Origin: Vespula vulgaris | Taxonomy: Eukaryota > Arthropoda > Insecta > Hymenoptera > Vespidae | NCBI RefSeq assembly: GCF_905475345.1 | Contig: NC_066597.1 | Coordinates: 3,015,001 to 3,079,000 of the forward strand | Direction of reading: 5' to 3' | DNA length: 64,000 nt | Shown: positions 35,789-49,005 of the stretch, piece after piece | Layout of the letters: each line of letters begins with the position of its first letter | Numbering within the stretch: position 1 is the first letter of the stretch | Notes under the pieces: generated by a model | What the model was told of the DNA's origin: nothing | What the model saw: only the letters and a program-made list of their open reading frames with translations | Database searches by the model: none | Made by a program: the position numbers and the translations under genes

Positions 35789-37368
35789 CATATATATATC
35801 TTTCTCTTTCCATGCTTCCAGCTTCCAGCTTCCAGCTTCATCAATTATCTTCTTTCGTATAGCCATTATTATGTAGGCCACTTTAAACGCGTTCACTCTC
35901 GTACAGGACAACATCGGATGGTTAACGGGAAGCGTCGCTTATTAAAATTACTATCGAACGCTTTATCGAACTGTGCATCGCGCAATTTACATTATTATAT
36001 AAATTCCAAAATCGATACTAGACCTCAAATGCGAACCCATATTAAAACGTGCACATTAATTAAGCGAGATGTTCCCTCGTCTCTCGTATTTTCCTACTGT
36101 TTTAACTTCCATCTGTCCTCTCTCTCTCTCTCCCCTCTCCCCTCTCCATCATTCTTTCTCTCTCTTTCATTGGTACTTTCAACCTTTCTCCTTTCACTTC
36201 TCTCTCTCTCTCTCTTTCTCTCTCTCCTCGTTTCTGTTTCGATTATGATATCGTTGAAATATTCAGGTCTCAGAAATCCAAAGCGATCGTAAGCATAATC
36301 TGATCGTCGTTTATCGTTAGAACGATAAAATTACGTACGTGAAAAAGAGACAAAAATATCTTTGGCCCGAGACTATTCCCTATTCTTCTCTCATTCGTTA
36401 TTTTACCACGTGACCTTCCCCCCTCACCTTCTTTCTCCTTCTCTCGCTCTCTTTAATTTCATTTGCACGGAACAAACAGTTCGATTGTAGTGGTAATTCG
36501 ATCTCTTTCTCTCTCTATCTTTCTCTTTAATGCGATTTCGTGTCAAAAATTTCGTCGAGAGAGCTATGTGACGTTCGCTTCTCTCGCTCTTCTTTTTTTA
36601 TTAGTACCTGACACAGTTCCAACAACGTTGCTGTCGGTTAATTGAGCGTGTTGATTAAGGGAGTGATGAAATTGTACGTATTATAGTTTCTCTCTGTCTC
36701 TCACTCTCTTTCTCTTTTTTTTTTTTATCTCTATCTCTTACACACATAAACACGTGCAAGTACGAACACGCATTTCCTCGAAACAGAGAGAATATATAAA
36801 CAAAAACATGTTTGATCTCCGAGTATGAAAGACGTCTGGTTTTGAAAGTCAGTAAAGACAAGTTGAACAAAAAGATTTGACTCATCTTCGATGGAAAGGA
36901 CACATTAAAAGTATTACGCATATTTATGTACACGCAGTTGGTATCCGTACGTGCCAAAGAGCGTTTCGGTAGAATAATTCAATTAGATTTCGTGCGACTG
37001 AGAAAAGGGAAAAGTGTACGATTTTTAGAAAAGTGTCATTTTCTCGAATTATTATGGCTGCTAATACCAATACTATTAAACTTACTACTGTTACCACCAT
37101 TACTCCTGTTGCTGTGCTTTGCTGCTATTACTGTGTGACGCTGCTACTATCGATGCTATCAAAGAATCGTGCCCTCGTTGAAGGAGAGGAGCATAGGATT
37201 CGAGAGATAGGTAAGAGCAGGAGAGGGTGGGTTTGTGGTGAAATAGGGGTAGCAGTAGAGGATGCTTTTCGTTCGGCGCAACCCAAAGCTTTTTCATACC
37301 TTTTTCACTTCATAAATTTAATCGGCTTCGGGTTTATTGGATTTGGTGGTTGGTCGAGGGTAAATCTT

Positions 37369-37416
<48 letters not shown>

Positions 37417-37951
37417 GTACCCTTTTCGTTTTTCCTTTCCATCCTGAACATGTACACACGTTCGAGCGTGCACTATGTTCCAGTACTTCCGTCTATTCGT
37501 TCTTCTTCTTTTTCTTCTTCTTCTACTTTTTCTTCTTTTCCTTTTTCTTTTTCTTCATCTTCTTCTTCGAAAAAGAGATGAGACCTCGTATGTTCTTTCT
37601 CTTTCTCACCCTTCTCTCTCTTTTCACGGAACCGATCTATTAGAAGAGGAATTTTTATGGGATGTAATAAAAATATCGATCTCTCTACCTACCCCCTTCG
37701 CTTGTCATCGAACTACACTTCTCATTCTTCTTTTATATATATATATATATATATGTATATATAACTTTTGAAAACGATTAGAACGAAGTTTATTCGAAAT
37801 TCTGTACGTTTTTATTTTATACGATTAGAAGATTCTTTAAACGAAATGAAGCGTATCGTTTAAAAAAATGTGTGCACGCGTGCGTCTGCGTCTGCGTTTG
37901 CGTGTTTGTATTCTTAAGCGTTAATAAAAAGATTGCGTTGTGTGAGTGCCC

Positions 37952-37952
<1 letters not shown>

Positions 37953-37992
<40 letters not shown>
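37953..37992. repeat. (GT)n microsatellite
   Basis: About 19 GT units, the longest GT/CA tract in a window dominated by GA and TA. Confidence 0.95.
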
Positions 37993-37995
<3 letters not shown>

Positions 37996-38226
37996 CTCTC
38001 TGTGAAAGATCGAGAAGCACGAATTCGATCAAATTTCGATCCACTCTCTAATTGATGTTTCACCGAACGACACCGAAGAGATCTCGAGACTCCACTCGGT
38101 TAGATTAAATTCTTGATAACCACGTTTATCGGTCTCCCGCGAAAATTAAGCAAACCACACTCTGTGAATTCTCCGTACATCGTTGCTGCTGCTGCCGCCA
38201 TCTCTATCTGCTTGTATGCTCTATTG

Positions 38227-38285
38227 GTGATGGTGGTGATGCTGCTAGTAATGGTGGTGATGGTGATGGTGGTGGTGGTGGTGCT
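38227..38285. repeat. (GGT)n/(GAT) triplet array
   Basis: Array of ggt, gat and gct triplets. Confidence 0.85.
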
Positions 38286-39810
38286 TGTACTAGGAGATAG
38301 AGGAAAGGGTGAAGGGTTGTTTGAGCATGGCTTCGAAAATTACTTAAACGAGTCGATTAACGAAACTCTCTCGCCTACCACTGTTAATACTTTCGAAGAA
38401 TTTATTTATTTCTTATGTAAATTACGAATCTTTCATTCGCGTAAGATTATGTTACTCAGTAGAGTTTTAATCGGTTTTTAATGTTTCAATTTTGCATAAT
38501 TATTTACCTCAAGTGGATAACGCTGTTGGTTTATTAAAGGGTAAATATTAAGGAAATATCTGCGTACAATTCTCCTACATTAAAATAGATCGAAGTTTGT
38601 TTCAAATTCAAAAAAAAAAAAAAAAAAAAGAAAAAAGGAAGAAAAATGAAAGAAAAAAGAAGAAAAAAATGACCGTAACCGTTCACGTTTTAGATAAAAT
38701 TTATTAAAAAATCTCCATCGACGTAAATCAAAACTTCGTTGAATTTATTAAAATTTTTACCATTGACTTTTTTCTTGTCTTCTTTTTTTTTCTTTTATAT
38801 ACATATATATGTATATAATGAAGTCATGTTCGTTATCGAACATTTTTAAACTAGATAGACTCGGTATACGAAATTTGATATTTGAAAAATGTCGTATTAA
38901 AATTTAGTTAAATTTTTCGAAATACGTATGGACCGATCCCTCCCTTATAACTTTCCCTCCCCTCGTCACTGTTTCTGCCCTTGCTCTCCGTCCCTTCGTC
39001 GTCGTCCTTCGTGCACGTGCGAATAATCGCAATTATCGCAATGCACAAGCTCACGCGAAATCGTTATTTCGAGCAGTATCACGAGTTAGTAACGAGTGCA
39101 CCACGTTGAATCTGCAACGCTGATTATTCGCTCATGCTATCTACAATTTCATTTATTTTTTCTTTTTCTCTCTCCTTCTCTCTTTCACCCTCGTTACGTC
39201 ATTCGAAACCATAAACAAATTCTAATTTTCCTATTCCACATTCTAACATTCCTATCCTATATTTTATTCAAACGCACACGAACGCTTGCAGTGTAATAAA
39301 ACGAAACTAAAGAAAAAAAGAAAGAAAGAAAAGAGAAGGAATGAAAAAAGAAAAAAAAGGATACTCTTACAAATCCAACGATTAAAATAAATACAAAATT
39401 GATTAGATTCGTTAATCTCGAGTCCGCGTCAGGTCATTATCGAAAGTAACGTAATGTATTTCGAGTATGTACTGGTAAAAAAGAAATATAATAAATTCTA
39501 ATGGTTAGAAAGGTGTGTGTGTGTGTGTGTGTACGCGCGAAAGAGAGAGAGAGAGATAGCAGGTGGTAATCGGACTGTTGGGAATGCATGGAAATCGTAT
39601 CGTCGAAAATAAGAAGAAAAGAAGGATAAGATAAAAGAACTGAAAGAGAGAAGAGAGAAAAAAAGAAGAAAAAAAAAAAAGAATAAGAACAACAAGAAGA
39701 AGAGAAAGAGGAGAAGAGAGGAAGAAAGGTTTTTCGGGTAGAAAAGGGGGGGTGATGGACAAAATTTTCCTCCTCTCTTTTCGTACGAGTCGAATCCCAT
39801 TGGAAACGAA

Positions 39811-39880
39811 ACGAAACGAAACGAATAAGAATAAGAATAAGAATAAGAAAAAGAAAAAGAAAAGAAAAGAAAAGAAAAGG
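39811..39880. repeat. (AACG)n, (AATAAG)n and (AAAAG)n arrays
   Basis: Three short arrays in series. They and the flanking purine tracts create the long overlapping minus-strand frames of 39437-40175. Confidence 0.9.
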
Positions 39881-40947
39881 GAGGGAAAAGAGGGTGTATG
39901 TATATAGCGGGTGGTTTTGGTCGAACGGTTGAGAGCGGTTTGAGCGGTCGACGGTCGCTCGGGGCTTTAAATAAATAAAGAGTGACTCTTGAAGGGGCTG
40001 AGAAAGATAGTGACAGAGTGTTCTGATGGTGGTATGGTGGTAGCGAGTGGTATTGGTGGTGGTTTTGGCGATGGTAGATGGGGAAGGAGGTTTGTAGGAG
40101 AGGGATGGTAAGGAGGACGCAGGAAGAATGGCATATCGAGAGGGACCGAGCTGTGTCTTGGGAGTCATGTATCAACCCCTATTACCTTGGACAGCCTAAC
40201 TATTGGCTTGCCGCTATACGTAACTGAAATCTACAGGATCGGCTTCGTTTTCTCTTTCTTTCTCTTTCTTACTTTTTGTCTTTTTTTTTCTTTCTTTCCT
40301 TTTTTTGCGTTCTCTTTCTATCTTCACCTTCGTTGTTTTTGTTCGATGCCATCGACAAAACTTTGGAAACTTTGCATACTTTTTTGTGTTTATATGGTTT
40401 TTTTTTCTTCTTTTCTTTTTCTTTTTTTCTTCTTCTACCCCTTTCCCCATCATTACCACTACCACTATCAGATATTTTTTATTTCACGTTTCTCCAATTT
40501 GTTCGATGGAAACATTTGTTGCTGTTCCTTCAAACGTTAAAAGGGTATTATTGGAAATGAAAGGAGATTTTCCTTTTCTTTTTTTTTCCTTTCCCACCTT
40601 TTCTTTTCCTCTTATTTTTAATAATAAATATCAATATTGTTATTATCGTTTCTTTTTTTTTCTTTCTTTCTTCGTCGAAAGAGAAATGTATAATAAACTA
40701 AATCGTGTTTTCAGCCGATGAGTACGAGAATAGTAGTTGAAATTGTAAACGATTTAGTTCACGTGGGAATCGGGCACGCATAATTTTGTTTGAACGAATC
40801 ATTATTGCGGTCCATACGTTTATATATATACGGCATAGTTTGAAAATCTATTTACGGTGGCCAACGGCGCCATACAAGCATATGTATTGCACGTCGATCG
40901 CGTTCGACGCGTCGGCCTATTTGCGAGAAGCGATTATTATCGACGTG

Positions 40948-40978
<31 letters not shown>

Positions 40979-42114
40979 GTACTATGTATGTATGTATGTA
41001 TGTATCTATGTATGTACAGCGAAGGTACAAACGGTGTTCGGTCTCGTGCTCGCGCGTACGAGCTTGGTTTTCTAGTAAATGATATATATCGGTTGTTTGA
41101 ATATTAAGTTGGAATTAGAACGCTCGACAAACGTAAACAGGAGCGAAACTGTTTCTCGTTCTTTTCTATGATCAAGATATATGAACGTTATGCGGAATGA
41201 ATTTTGACGAAGGAGAGGAGAGAACACTGTTAGATTTTGCCTTTAACGGTTGAGAGCTGTTTCTGGGACAGCGAGAGATATAACAGCTAGCGGTTTGGTG
41301 TGTGGGAGTAGGGGAAGAAAATCAAGGGGAAGAAGGAGGCGAGAGAAGGGTAGGAGGATGAGGAGTTGGAGCCACCCCTTGAGTTAATCCCTAACGTACG
41401 CCGCGATTTCGCGATCTGCATACTGCTTACCCCCTCCGAATAATTTCTACGGGACTTAGGGTTGGTTCTTACGTGGAAAGGGATCGTGAGTAGTGACTTC
41501 TCTCTCTCTCTCTCTTTCTCTGTGTATCTCTATCTCTTTCACACACTTTCTCACTCTCACAATCTCGTACTCCTACGAAATGGTTTGCCCAACGTATTAA
41601 GTCGTCGGCATGGTAAGATTAACGATCGTCCTAACGCCTCGCGATTTCGTTTGCACTTACTCTCTCTCTCTCTCTATCTTTCTCTCTCCTTCGTTCCTTC
41701 GCTTTAGCTATCTCTCTATACCTTTCTCTCTTTCTCTCCTACGTTCTAACTCGGTTCGTAAGCTCCGCACGTGTGCAAGCGAATCGATGTGTGTGCGAGC
41801 GTTATTAGCGCGTTATTAACGCTATATTAGACCAGGTTTGTAGCAATCTGCGTTCTCTCTTCCCCTTCATTCTCAAGAAAGAGAGAGAGATAGAGTAAGA
41901 GGGGGAAGGAAGAAGGGAGAAAGAGAGATTGAGAGAGAAGGTGGGAGAGGAAGAGAGAGAGAGAAAGAGAGAGAGAGAGGTCGTCATCTTTCTGATAGTT
42001 GGATACTCGGAGAGTTCCCTTTTCCCTCGGAGTAACTCGAGAATTTCTCAAAGTTTCCTCGGTATTTGGCAAATGGACGGAAATTAGCGTCGATTAATTT
42101 CAACGAATCTTTCC

Positions 42115-42115
42115 A

Positions 42116-42158
<43 letters not shown>

Positions 42159-42180
42159 AGACGAAGACGAAGACGACGAT
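42115..42180. repeat. (GAC)n array about 100 bp before recursive site 2
   Basis: About 13 gac triplets, then gaagac units. CpG-containing. Confidence 0.95.
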
Positions 42181-42257
42181 TGCCTTTTGAACGTTCCGCG
42201 AATTTGAACACCCTAACGATTCAATGATTCTTTGTAAATAAACCTTGTAAATAAACT

Positions 42258-42286
42258 TTGTATCTCTATTTCTGTTTCAGGTAAGA
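42258..42286 (+). promoter_or_regulatory. Candidate recursive splice site 2 (ratchet point)
   Basis: A pyrimidine-rich tract ends tctgtttcag directly joined to gtaagattc at 42281. This is an excellent 3' splice site fused to an excellent 5' splice site. It shares 21 identical bases with the site at 61681. In the long-intron ratchet model, the upstream exon is first joined here, which regenerates a 5' splice site that then removes the rest of the intron. Confidence 0.75.
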
Positions 42287-42337
42287 TTCCCGGCCAACTT
42301 GGCGTTCGTCCACACTTCGCCACTTCGAATTTCGTGG
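42281..42337 (+). other. Candidate recursive exon 2 (57 nt)
   Basis: The exon lies between the CAG|GTAAGA junction and a second donor, GGGTGAGTC, with GTGAGT at 42338. Frame 0 is stop-free (VRFPANLAFVH then TSPLRISW), and the third frame is also open. The sequence is GC-richer than its surroundings. In known recursive splicing, such a short downstream exon is needed for exon definition and is usually skipped in the mature mRNA. It could alternatively be a small coding cassette. I do not recognise the peptide. Confidence 0.6.
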
Positions 42338-42815
42338 GTGAGTCGTCTGATTAATGCATGATTTTTTTACGTTAGGTATAACCTAACGTTAAGAGGAGAT
42401 ATATCCGTACACATGGTATAAAAAAAGACTTTTAGAATTGTTACAACTTGCGCAAATTTTAATCGGTCTCTCTCTTTATATTCCCTACTTAATTTTAGGA
42501 GAGCGTAACGGATTATTACATTCTGTCCGTTTCCCACTTCTCCTTCTATACCTCCTTCCTTCTCTGTGTCTTTTGGATAAACGAGAAATCCTTCTCGGTT
42601 GGTTGATCCCTTTGAAAAATTCATATTTCCATTAATTCTAACCGCTCTTAACTTTACCTTTAATTTACTATTCAAAGATTACGTACATGAGTCTGTATAC
42701 GTACATATATACATACGTATACGTATAATTCTTTCGATCGTTCCTTTTTTTCCGTAGAAATAAAAAAAAGAAAAAATAGAATAATTTTTGAAGAGGAAAA
42801 AGAAAAAGAAAAATA

Positions 42816-42855
<40 letters not shown>

Positions 42856-43231
42856 TATTTGTGTTCTTTCAATATCTGGACACGATTTTCGATGCCATAG
42901 TAGAAACGAACGATCGAGCGAGCAATCAAGTTCGAAGAACAACCTCGAGAGAGAGGTCCTCTTGAAAAGAGGTGTTCTTTCTATTATTTCCACTGAAACG
43001 TCAGAGTTCGAGCAAGGTGATTACACTGAAATCACGTCTAGCAGCTACTATGCTACCTCCCCGGTTCTACATAGCCCACAAACTACCCCTTTATCTTTCG
43101 TTCTCTCTCTCTCTCTCTCACTCTCTATCTTTATCTCTATCTCTATCTATCTTATAGAGCAGTAATCTCCATCTCGTACAAACACTCCGAACTCTTCCTG
43201 AAGAGTTCTCGTCAAACGAACGGCAATCTTT

Positions 43232-43272
<41 letters not shown>

Positions 43273-43948
43273 TTTTCACTCGCTATCTCTTTTCTCTAAT
43301 TCTCTCTATTTTCTCTCAAGTTTGGCGAATCGAGTGGAAAAATCAAGGAATCGAGTGGATCCATTTTTCCTTTCCCCTTTCTTTCCTCTTTCTCTCTATT
43401 CCTCTCTCTTTTTCTCAAAGTCACACGTGTCTTCCAGTTATTCGATAATCCAGATAATATTACGATCTTGAAAAGACTTTTTCTTTTTATCACGTTTTCG
43501 ATCAATCAAAACATAAAAAAAAAAGAAATGAAAAAAGAAGAAATCTTTATCGAGCCCTTCACCACCGACCGACCGACCTCTTTCCCTTATCCCTACCTTA
43601 CCCTTTTCCCTCCCCCTACCCACGACCAATTGCTCCCCACGTCGTTCGATCGACCGACGCTCAATCATTAATTTTACGAATCATAGATCTAGGGAAACAA
43701 AAGTCAATTCGTTGAACAGGACGCGTCGGCCTTTTACCGGTTACTCTCGGCCTACATGTTTCAGTAGTCAATCCAAGTGTAGAGCAGGGCTGGTTGGGTG
43801 GGTGGTTGGGTTGGTTGTTCTAGTATAGAGTATAGAAGAGAAAGAGGAGAAGGAGAGGAGGAGGAGCAGGTGGAAGAGGAGGTGGAAGAGGTGGAAGAGG
43901 AGATGGTCGCACGAGTTTCACCGCAAAGCTAGCGCGAAATACGTAGGC

Positions 43949-43951
<3 letters not shown>

Positions 43952-43993
<42 letters not shown>
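43952..43993. repeat. (TA)n microsatellite
   Basis: About 20 TA units. Confidence 0.95.
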
Positions 43994-43997
<4 letters not shown>

Positions 43998-44442
43998 CAA
44001 ACACACACATACCTATATACGTAGATAGAATGAGAGAGGGAGAGAGAGGAATACGTATACACATACGTATATAACTTAACAGCGAATGGTAGGGATAGTA
44101 AGAGAGAGGGTAGTAGATGCAACGGGTGGTGAGAAAGGGCAAGAGTATTTCACGTTTAGATAGAGGGTTTAGGTAGGGGTAGCTAGCTAGCTAGCTAGAA
44201 CGAATAAGAAGATGGCTTGTGTTGTATATAGGGGAGAGCGCGCGTGGCCGAAAGGAAAATTCGTGACGATGCGCGCGCATAGAATGCGCGGAACCTCGTA
44301 ATAGTTCGGTCTTCTTCGTGAGTACCATGCGACCGATTGGCTTTGCTAGTTCGATGGTGGTGGGGATAGCGCAAGGATCGCGTTTGAAAGGCCGCGTAAT
44401 ACACATCGCCGATGCGATCCGACGTCGACTGCGACTGCGACT

Positions 44443-44592
44443 ACTGCGGCGGCGGTGGCGGCGGTGGCGGCGGCGGCGGCGTCGGTGGTGGTGGTGGTGG
44501 TGGTGGTGGTGGCGTTGGTGGCGGTACTGGTGATGGCGGAGGTGGTGGTGGTGGTGGTGGAGGTGGTGGTGGTGGTGGTGGTGGTGGTGGTG
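44443..44592. repeat. (GGC)n/(GGT)n tract, 150 bp
   Basis: Strongly G-rich + strand of ggc then ggt triplets with a few gtt, gat and gga interruptions. It reads as poly-Gly or poly-Val on + and poly-His on -. It lies in a CpG-rich island starting about 44220. Runs of GG at 3-bp spacing could form two-tier G-quadruplexes. Confidence 0.95.
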
Positions 44593-44928
44593 CTCGCACC
44601 ACCACCGGAGAGAGATTCTCCTCAGTTGTGTCAAGCTAGGCGATCGAGTAGGACGCTTTTTAATCGTTCCGCCTTCGAGTTTCTCTCACGTACACGCACA
44701 CGCACACAATCACCTACTTTCTCTCTCTCTCTCTCTCTTTCTCTCTCTTTTTCTCTCTCTCTCTCTCCTCTCTCCTTTTCTCCTTTTTCTCTCTTTCTTT
44801 CTTTCTTTTTCTCTTGCTTTCTTGCTTTCTTTCTTTCTTTCCTTCTTTCTTTCCTTCTTGCTTGTCTCTTTCTGTCATCCTCGTTTTCTTTCCATCTCTC
44901 TAGCTTTCTTTCGTCTCTTTATTTTACA

Positions 44929-44931
44929 CGC

Positions 44932-44967
<36 letters not shown>

Positions 44968-44971
44968 TCGC
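44929..44971. repeat. (ACGC)n array
   Basis: About 9 acgc units preceded by cgcgcg. The alternating purine-pyrimidine sequence could adopt Z-DNA. CTTT-type tracts precede it. Confidence 0.9.
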
Positions 44972-45211
44972 ATACTTATTATATATACATATACGTACAT
45001 ACATATTATATACAAATATACATGCATACATACACAAAGTAAGCAATCGACATATATACATACACGATCTCTGACCGTCCTTTTCATTTATTAATTTGTT
45101 CGTTTGTTCGTTATATCTTTTCTCTTTCCGTCGATATTTTTTCTCTCACCTTCTTATGTGTTTTATCTATCTATCTATATTTCTTTATTTAATTCCTTCA
45201 GTCTATATAAC

Positions 45212-45243
<32 letters not shown>

Positions 45244-46079
45244 CATTTATATATACCTTTATCATCGGCTTTGTTTGTTTGCTTTTGATATCTCCAAAAA
45301 ACTCAATATTACACGTCGCACTTAAATTCCAACTTTATCTTTCTTTTTCTCTCTTTCTCTCCATCTTGGTATCGTTGTATCTTCTACAACGAAAGCGGCC
45401 AACAACAACAACAACAACAACAATCAACGTCACATCTCCAACGGGCCCTGCAATTGTTTTTCTCTTGTCCCCTGTGAACGTGACGAAACCGCCACGTGGA
45501 GAGAACGTTAGTAAATTAATCGTAAATAGGCGATAATAAAAAGAGAGAGACTAGTCAAGAAGCCGTATAAACATCGTCATCGTCACCGTAACCGTTAATC
45601 GTCGTCACCACTACTCAACGTTATACAATATACCATCGTCGTCTCCGTCGTCATCGAGCTTCGTCATCGCGCGTATTTGAAACAAGAGAGGAAGGAGAAC
45701 GCGACGAGGCCACGTGATTCGGACTAGGACAACTCGTTCTCTGTCTATCTCATTCTTTCTCTCTCTTTCTCTCTGTCTCTCTTTTGCTATTGTTCTCGTT
45801 GTCAGTGACACTCGATCATTTACTTAATATCTCTATTCATCCATCTATCTGTCTTTCTTTCTTTCTTTCTTTCTTTAAAATCAATCACATCAGAAAAGAA
45901 AAGAAAAGAAAAGACAAAGAATATATAGAATAGAATAGAAAGGAAATAACGAATAGAAGAGTCGCGCGATATATATATACACACGTATATATATATATAT
46001 TATACATATATATATATATATATATTTGCGACTTGGTCGAAATCAAGAAGCACCAACCAAACAAGCAACAACAAGCCCC

Positions 46080-46310
46080 TCGCGTTGTTCTGTCAACGTC
46101 GATCGTTCGTTCTAACGTGCGTGCGTGCGTTCGTTCGTTCGTGCGTGCGCGCGTGTCCTGTGTGTTAGTGTGTGTTCGATTGCCCGAGTGTTTTCGGAGG
46201 ACAACTCGGCAAAGACGTGGAACGGTCACAACAACCCTCGTGAGCTGTTGCTGCTGTTCTATGCTGTTGCTGCTATAAATTAGTCGTCGTTCTTGTTCAA
46301 TTCTTCTCGT
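46080..46310 (+). promoter_or_regulatory. Possible promoter/leader region upstream of the 50.6-kb exon
   Basis: CpG-rich, gtgcgtgcg/gttcgttcg-rich sequence, then TATAAA at 46274-46279 and an initiator-like ttcaattc at 46297-46304. The spacing from TATA to the initiator (about 25 bp) is shorter than usual. It is proposed only because the downstream exon lacks an acceptor. Confidence 0.2.
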
Positions 46311-46323
46311 TCGATTCTTCTCG

Positions 46324-46382
46324 TTCCTCCTCTTCCTCTTCCTCTTCTTCTTCTTCTTCTTCTTCTTCTTCTTCTTCTTCTA
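46324..46382. repeat. (CTT)n array
   Basis: About 17 ctt triplets with a few cct units. Confidence 0.95.
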
Positions 46383-47018
46383 CGGTGGAAAAATAGAAAA
46401 AAAGGATTCAAGGTCAACGATATATATATACTCATATATATATATATAAATTCATCGATATACGAAAGTTCGTTCTGTATAGTTCGTTGTCCCATATAAA
46501 AGAGAGAAATATTCAAGAAAGAAGAAGGCATATCTCTAAGAAAGAAGAAATTCGTAAATTTATTCCGACATATTCGATCACGACGTCGATTAACTCTCTC
46601 TACCTGCATCATCCCCTCGAAGAAGATCGTTGTCGCAGGAGGATCCAAACTGAGATTTAAAAAAAAAAAGAAAAAGAAAGGAAACAAAAAAGGCGCGAGA
46701 CTTAGAAACGAAACCGAGACCACCCTCTTTCTCTCTAGGAAAAAAACAAAAAATATATATGATAGAATTCGCTCGGAGGAATTATATCGGAAGGGTTGTT
46801 TAAAAGAAATTGCGAAAAAAGAACCGAAGAAAATTATGTACGCGTCTGAGTGCATATTATAAGTATCACTTGTTTCTTCTCTCTTTTTCTCTCTCTTTCT
46901 TTCTTTCTCTTTCTCTCTATCTGAAATTTGAACTTTTTAAAGATAAGGGAAAACAGATCGTTCGGACGTTGATGTGTACCAGGTAGGAGAGAGAAAACGT
47001 GTAAAAAAAGAAATTACT

Positions 47019-47083
47019 CTGTCTGTCTGTCCTGTCTGTCTGTCTGTCTGCCTGTCTGTCTGTCTGTCTGTCTGTCTGTCTTT
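47019..47083. repeat. (CTGT)n array
   Basis: About 15 ctgt units. Confidence 0.95.
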
Positions 47084-47305
47084 CTCTCCATCTCTCTGTC
47101 TCTTTCTTTCTCTCTTTCTCTCTCTTTCGCACTCTTTCACTTTATACGTGTAAAAACACCCCTCTCTCTACGTCTCTCTCTTCTAACGTAGGATAATATT
47201 TAATATGGGAAAAGCGAAATAAATTAAAGGATTTCTTATTAAGGACAATTAAGGGGATAAAAATAAAATTAAAGAAATCGAAAAGAAAAAAAATTAATTA
47301 ATAAT

Positions 47306-47312
47306 AAATCAA

Positions 47313-47343
<31 letters not shown>

Positions 47344-47447
47344 ACAAATTAATTAAGTAATTAAAAGAAAAAAATAAATAAAGAGACAAGCACGTCATTT
47401 TTGTCGTCGTCGTTGTCTTTGTCGTCGTCGTCGTCGTCGTCATTTTT
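47306..47447. repeat. (AAAT)n and (GTC)n arrays
   Basis: AAAT units at 47306-47345 and GTC units at 47402-47447. Confidence 0.95.
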
Positions 47448-47604
47448 GTCATAAGTGACCTGTCAAGGAACAGACAAAAGAGAATCGCGTTAAGACAATC
47501 AAGCACAGTAGTGGGTCCGGTGTTATATTATATATATATATATATGTATATATACAGACATATATATATACATATATAAGAGGAAAGAAGAGAGGGAAAA
47601 CGGG

Positions 47605-47623
47605 CGATAGATAGATTGATAGG

Positions 47624-47668
<45 letters not shown>

Positions 47669-47700
47669 TGATAGATAGATAAATAGATAGATAGATATAT
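47605..47700. repeat. (GATA)n array
   Basis: About 22 GATA units with GATT and GGTA variants. The minus-strand frames read IYLS repeats only. Confidence 0.95.
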
Positions 47701-48076
47701 CATAGTAAACGAGCAAATTCACATATCTCGAGGAAAACAATTTTTAGTATATATAGTACATAAAAGCGGAATTTATATATACCTGAGTCGTGAAAGAAGA
47801 GAAGAGAAGAGAAGAGAGGAGAAAGAGAAGGAAATAAGATCGCGAATTTCTAAAAAGTGTATATATATATATGTATATATATATATAAATAAATATATAA
47901 AATATGCATACATATATGTATATATAAATTTCTCTCTTTCTCTTTCTTTCCGACAGATAATCTTACGGGGTCTACTTTACACGCGTGTCGTCTTTCTCAC
48001 TCTCTTTCTCTCTGGTTTTTAAACGCGTATCCTATGCGTTATATCTTTTAGTATTATCTCTCGCTCATTCTCTTTT

Positions 48077-48125
<49 letters not shown>

Positions 48126-48552
48126 ACTATCAATGAACATATAAAACTCGCGGTATTTGAATACATATATATATTATTATATATATACACACACACATAT
48201 CTATATGTATACACGTATATCTATATACTTATACACATATAATATATATACACACATACGTTTATATGTATACACCCTTTGCACATATCCGATCGTCGCG
48301 CCACGACGACCGGCTGGCGCGTCGTACGAATAATAATCTTTCGGCGTTTCAACGAGGTGAAGAGATGAACGAAGGGAAAACGTACGGAGTGGTTCGGTGA
48401 AGAGAGACGATAAAAATCTCCTCCTCCTCCTTTTCCTCCTCTTTTTCTTCTCTCTCCTCTTATTTCTCTTCCTTTTTGTCCATCACTTTCTCTTTCTTTT
48501 TCTCTTTACTATCTTAATCTTCTCTATTTTTTTCTTTTCTATCTCGTTCTAT

Positions 48553-48590
<38 letters not shown>

Positions 48591-49005
48591 CTCTCTCTTT
48601 CTTTCTCTTTTATATTCCCACCAATTTCCTAATTTCCGTCTCTTTCTCACTTTCTCGCTTTTCTACATTTCTCTTGCTCGCTCGTTCCTCGTGAACACGG
48701 CCGTTAAGGAAAAAAAGAAAAAAGAAAAAAAAATAATAATTATAAGATAATACTCGTAATATCTAATAGTAATAAAAAAGAGAAGAAGGAGAAGAAAGGA
48801 TAAAAAAAAAGGAAAGAAAGGAAGGGAAAAAATACAGTGGAAGAAGAAGTTTTAAGGAAACGCGCGCTGTCGCGGAAAACTGGCGCGCGTTCGCCTCGTC
48901 TCTTTGTCAATCTTCGTGACAATCATTTTCACTTAGCTCTCTTAGCGCGTTTTAACGAACATTAACGAGTAAAAGTAAAATAAATTTAAATAAAATATAA
49001 TAAAA

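Larger units (their letters stand above)
20383..42280. other. Intron-like spacer with scattered regulatory-looking islands
   Basis: No further credible exon pair was found. The stretch holds dozens of microsatellites and unique GC-richer islands near 20.60-20.76, 21.53-21.67, 23.22-23.34, 26.43-26.58, 27.29-27.45, 28.20-28.44, 29.06-29.23, 31.02-31.09, 33.83-34.02, 34.70-34.80, 38.98-39.12, 40.11-40.23, 40.85-40.94 and 41.38-41.46 kb. Between candidate splice sites at 20383 and 42280 it would be one intron segment of about 21.9 kb. Confidence 0.55.

Noticed and set aside
38609..38628. A20 run as a retroposon tail
   Set aside because: No identifiable element body upstream and no target duplication. 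Poly-A runs are common here.
39437..40175. Two overlapping 225-243-residue minus-strand frames
   Set aside because: Two different frames of the same purine-rich strand are both open, which indicates composition and not coding.
44191..44634. 147-residue minus-strand frame with His and Arg runs
   Set aside because: Generated by the GGT/GGC tract. The + strand is open as poly-Gly and poly-Val too, and there is no splice context.
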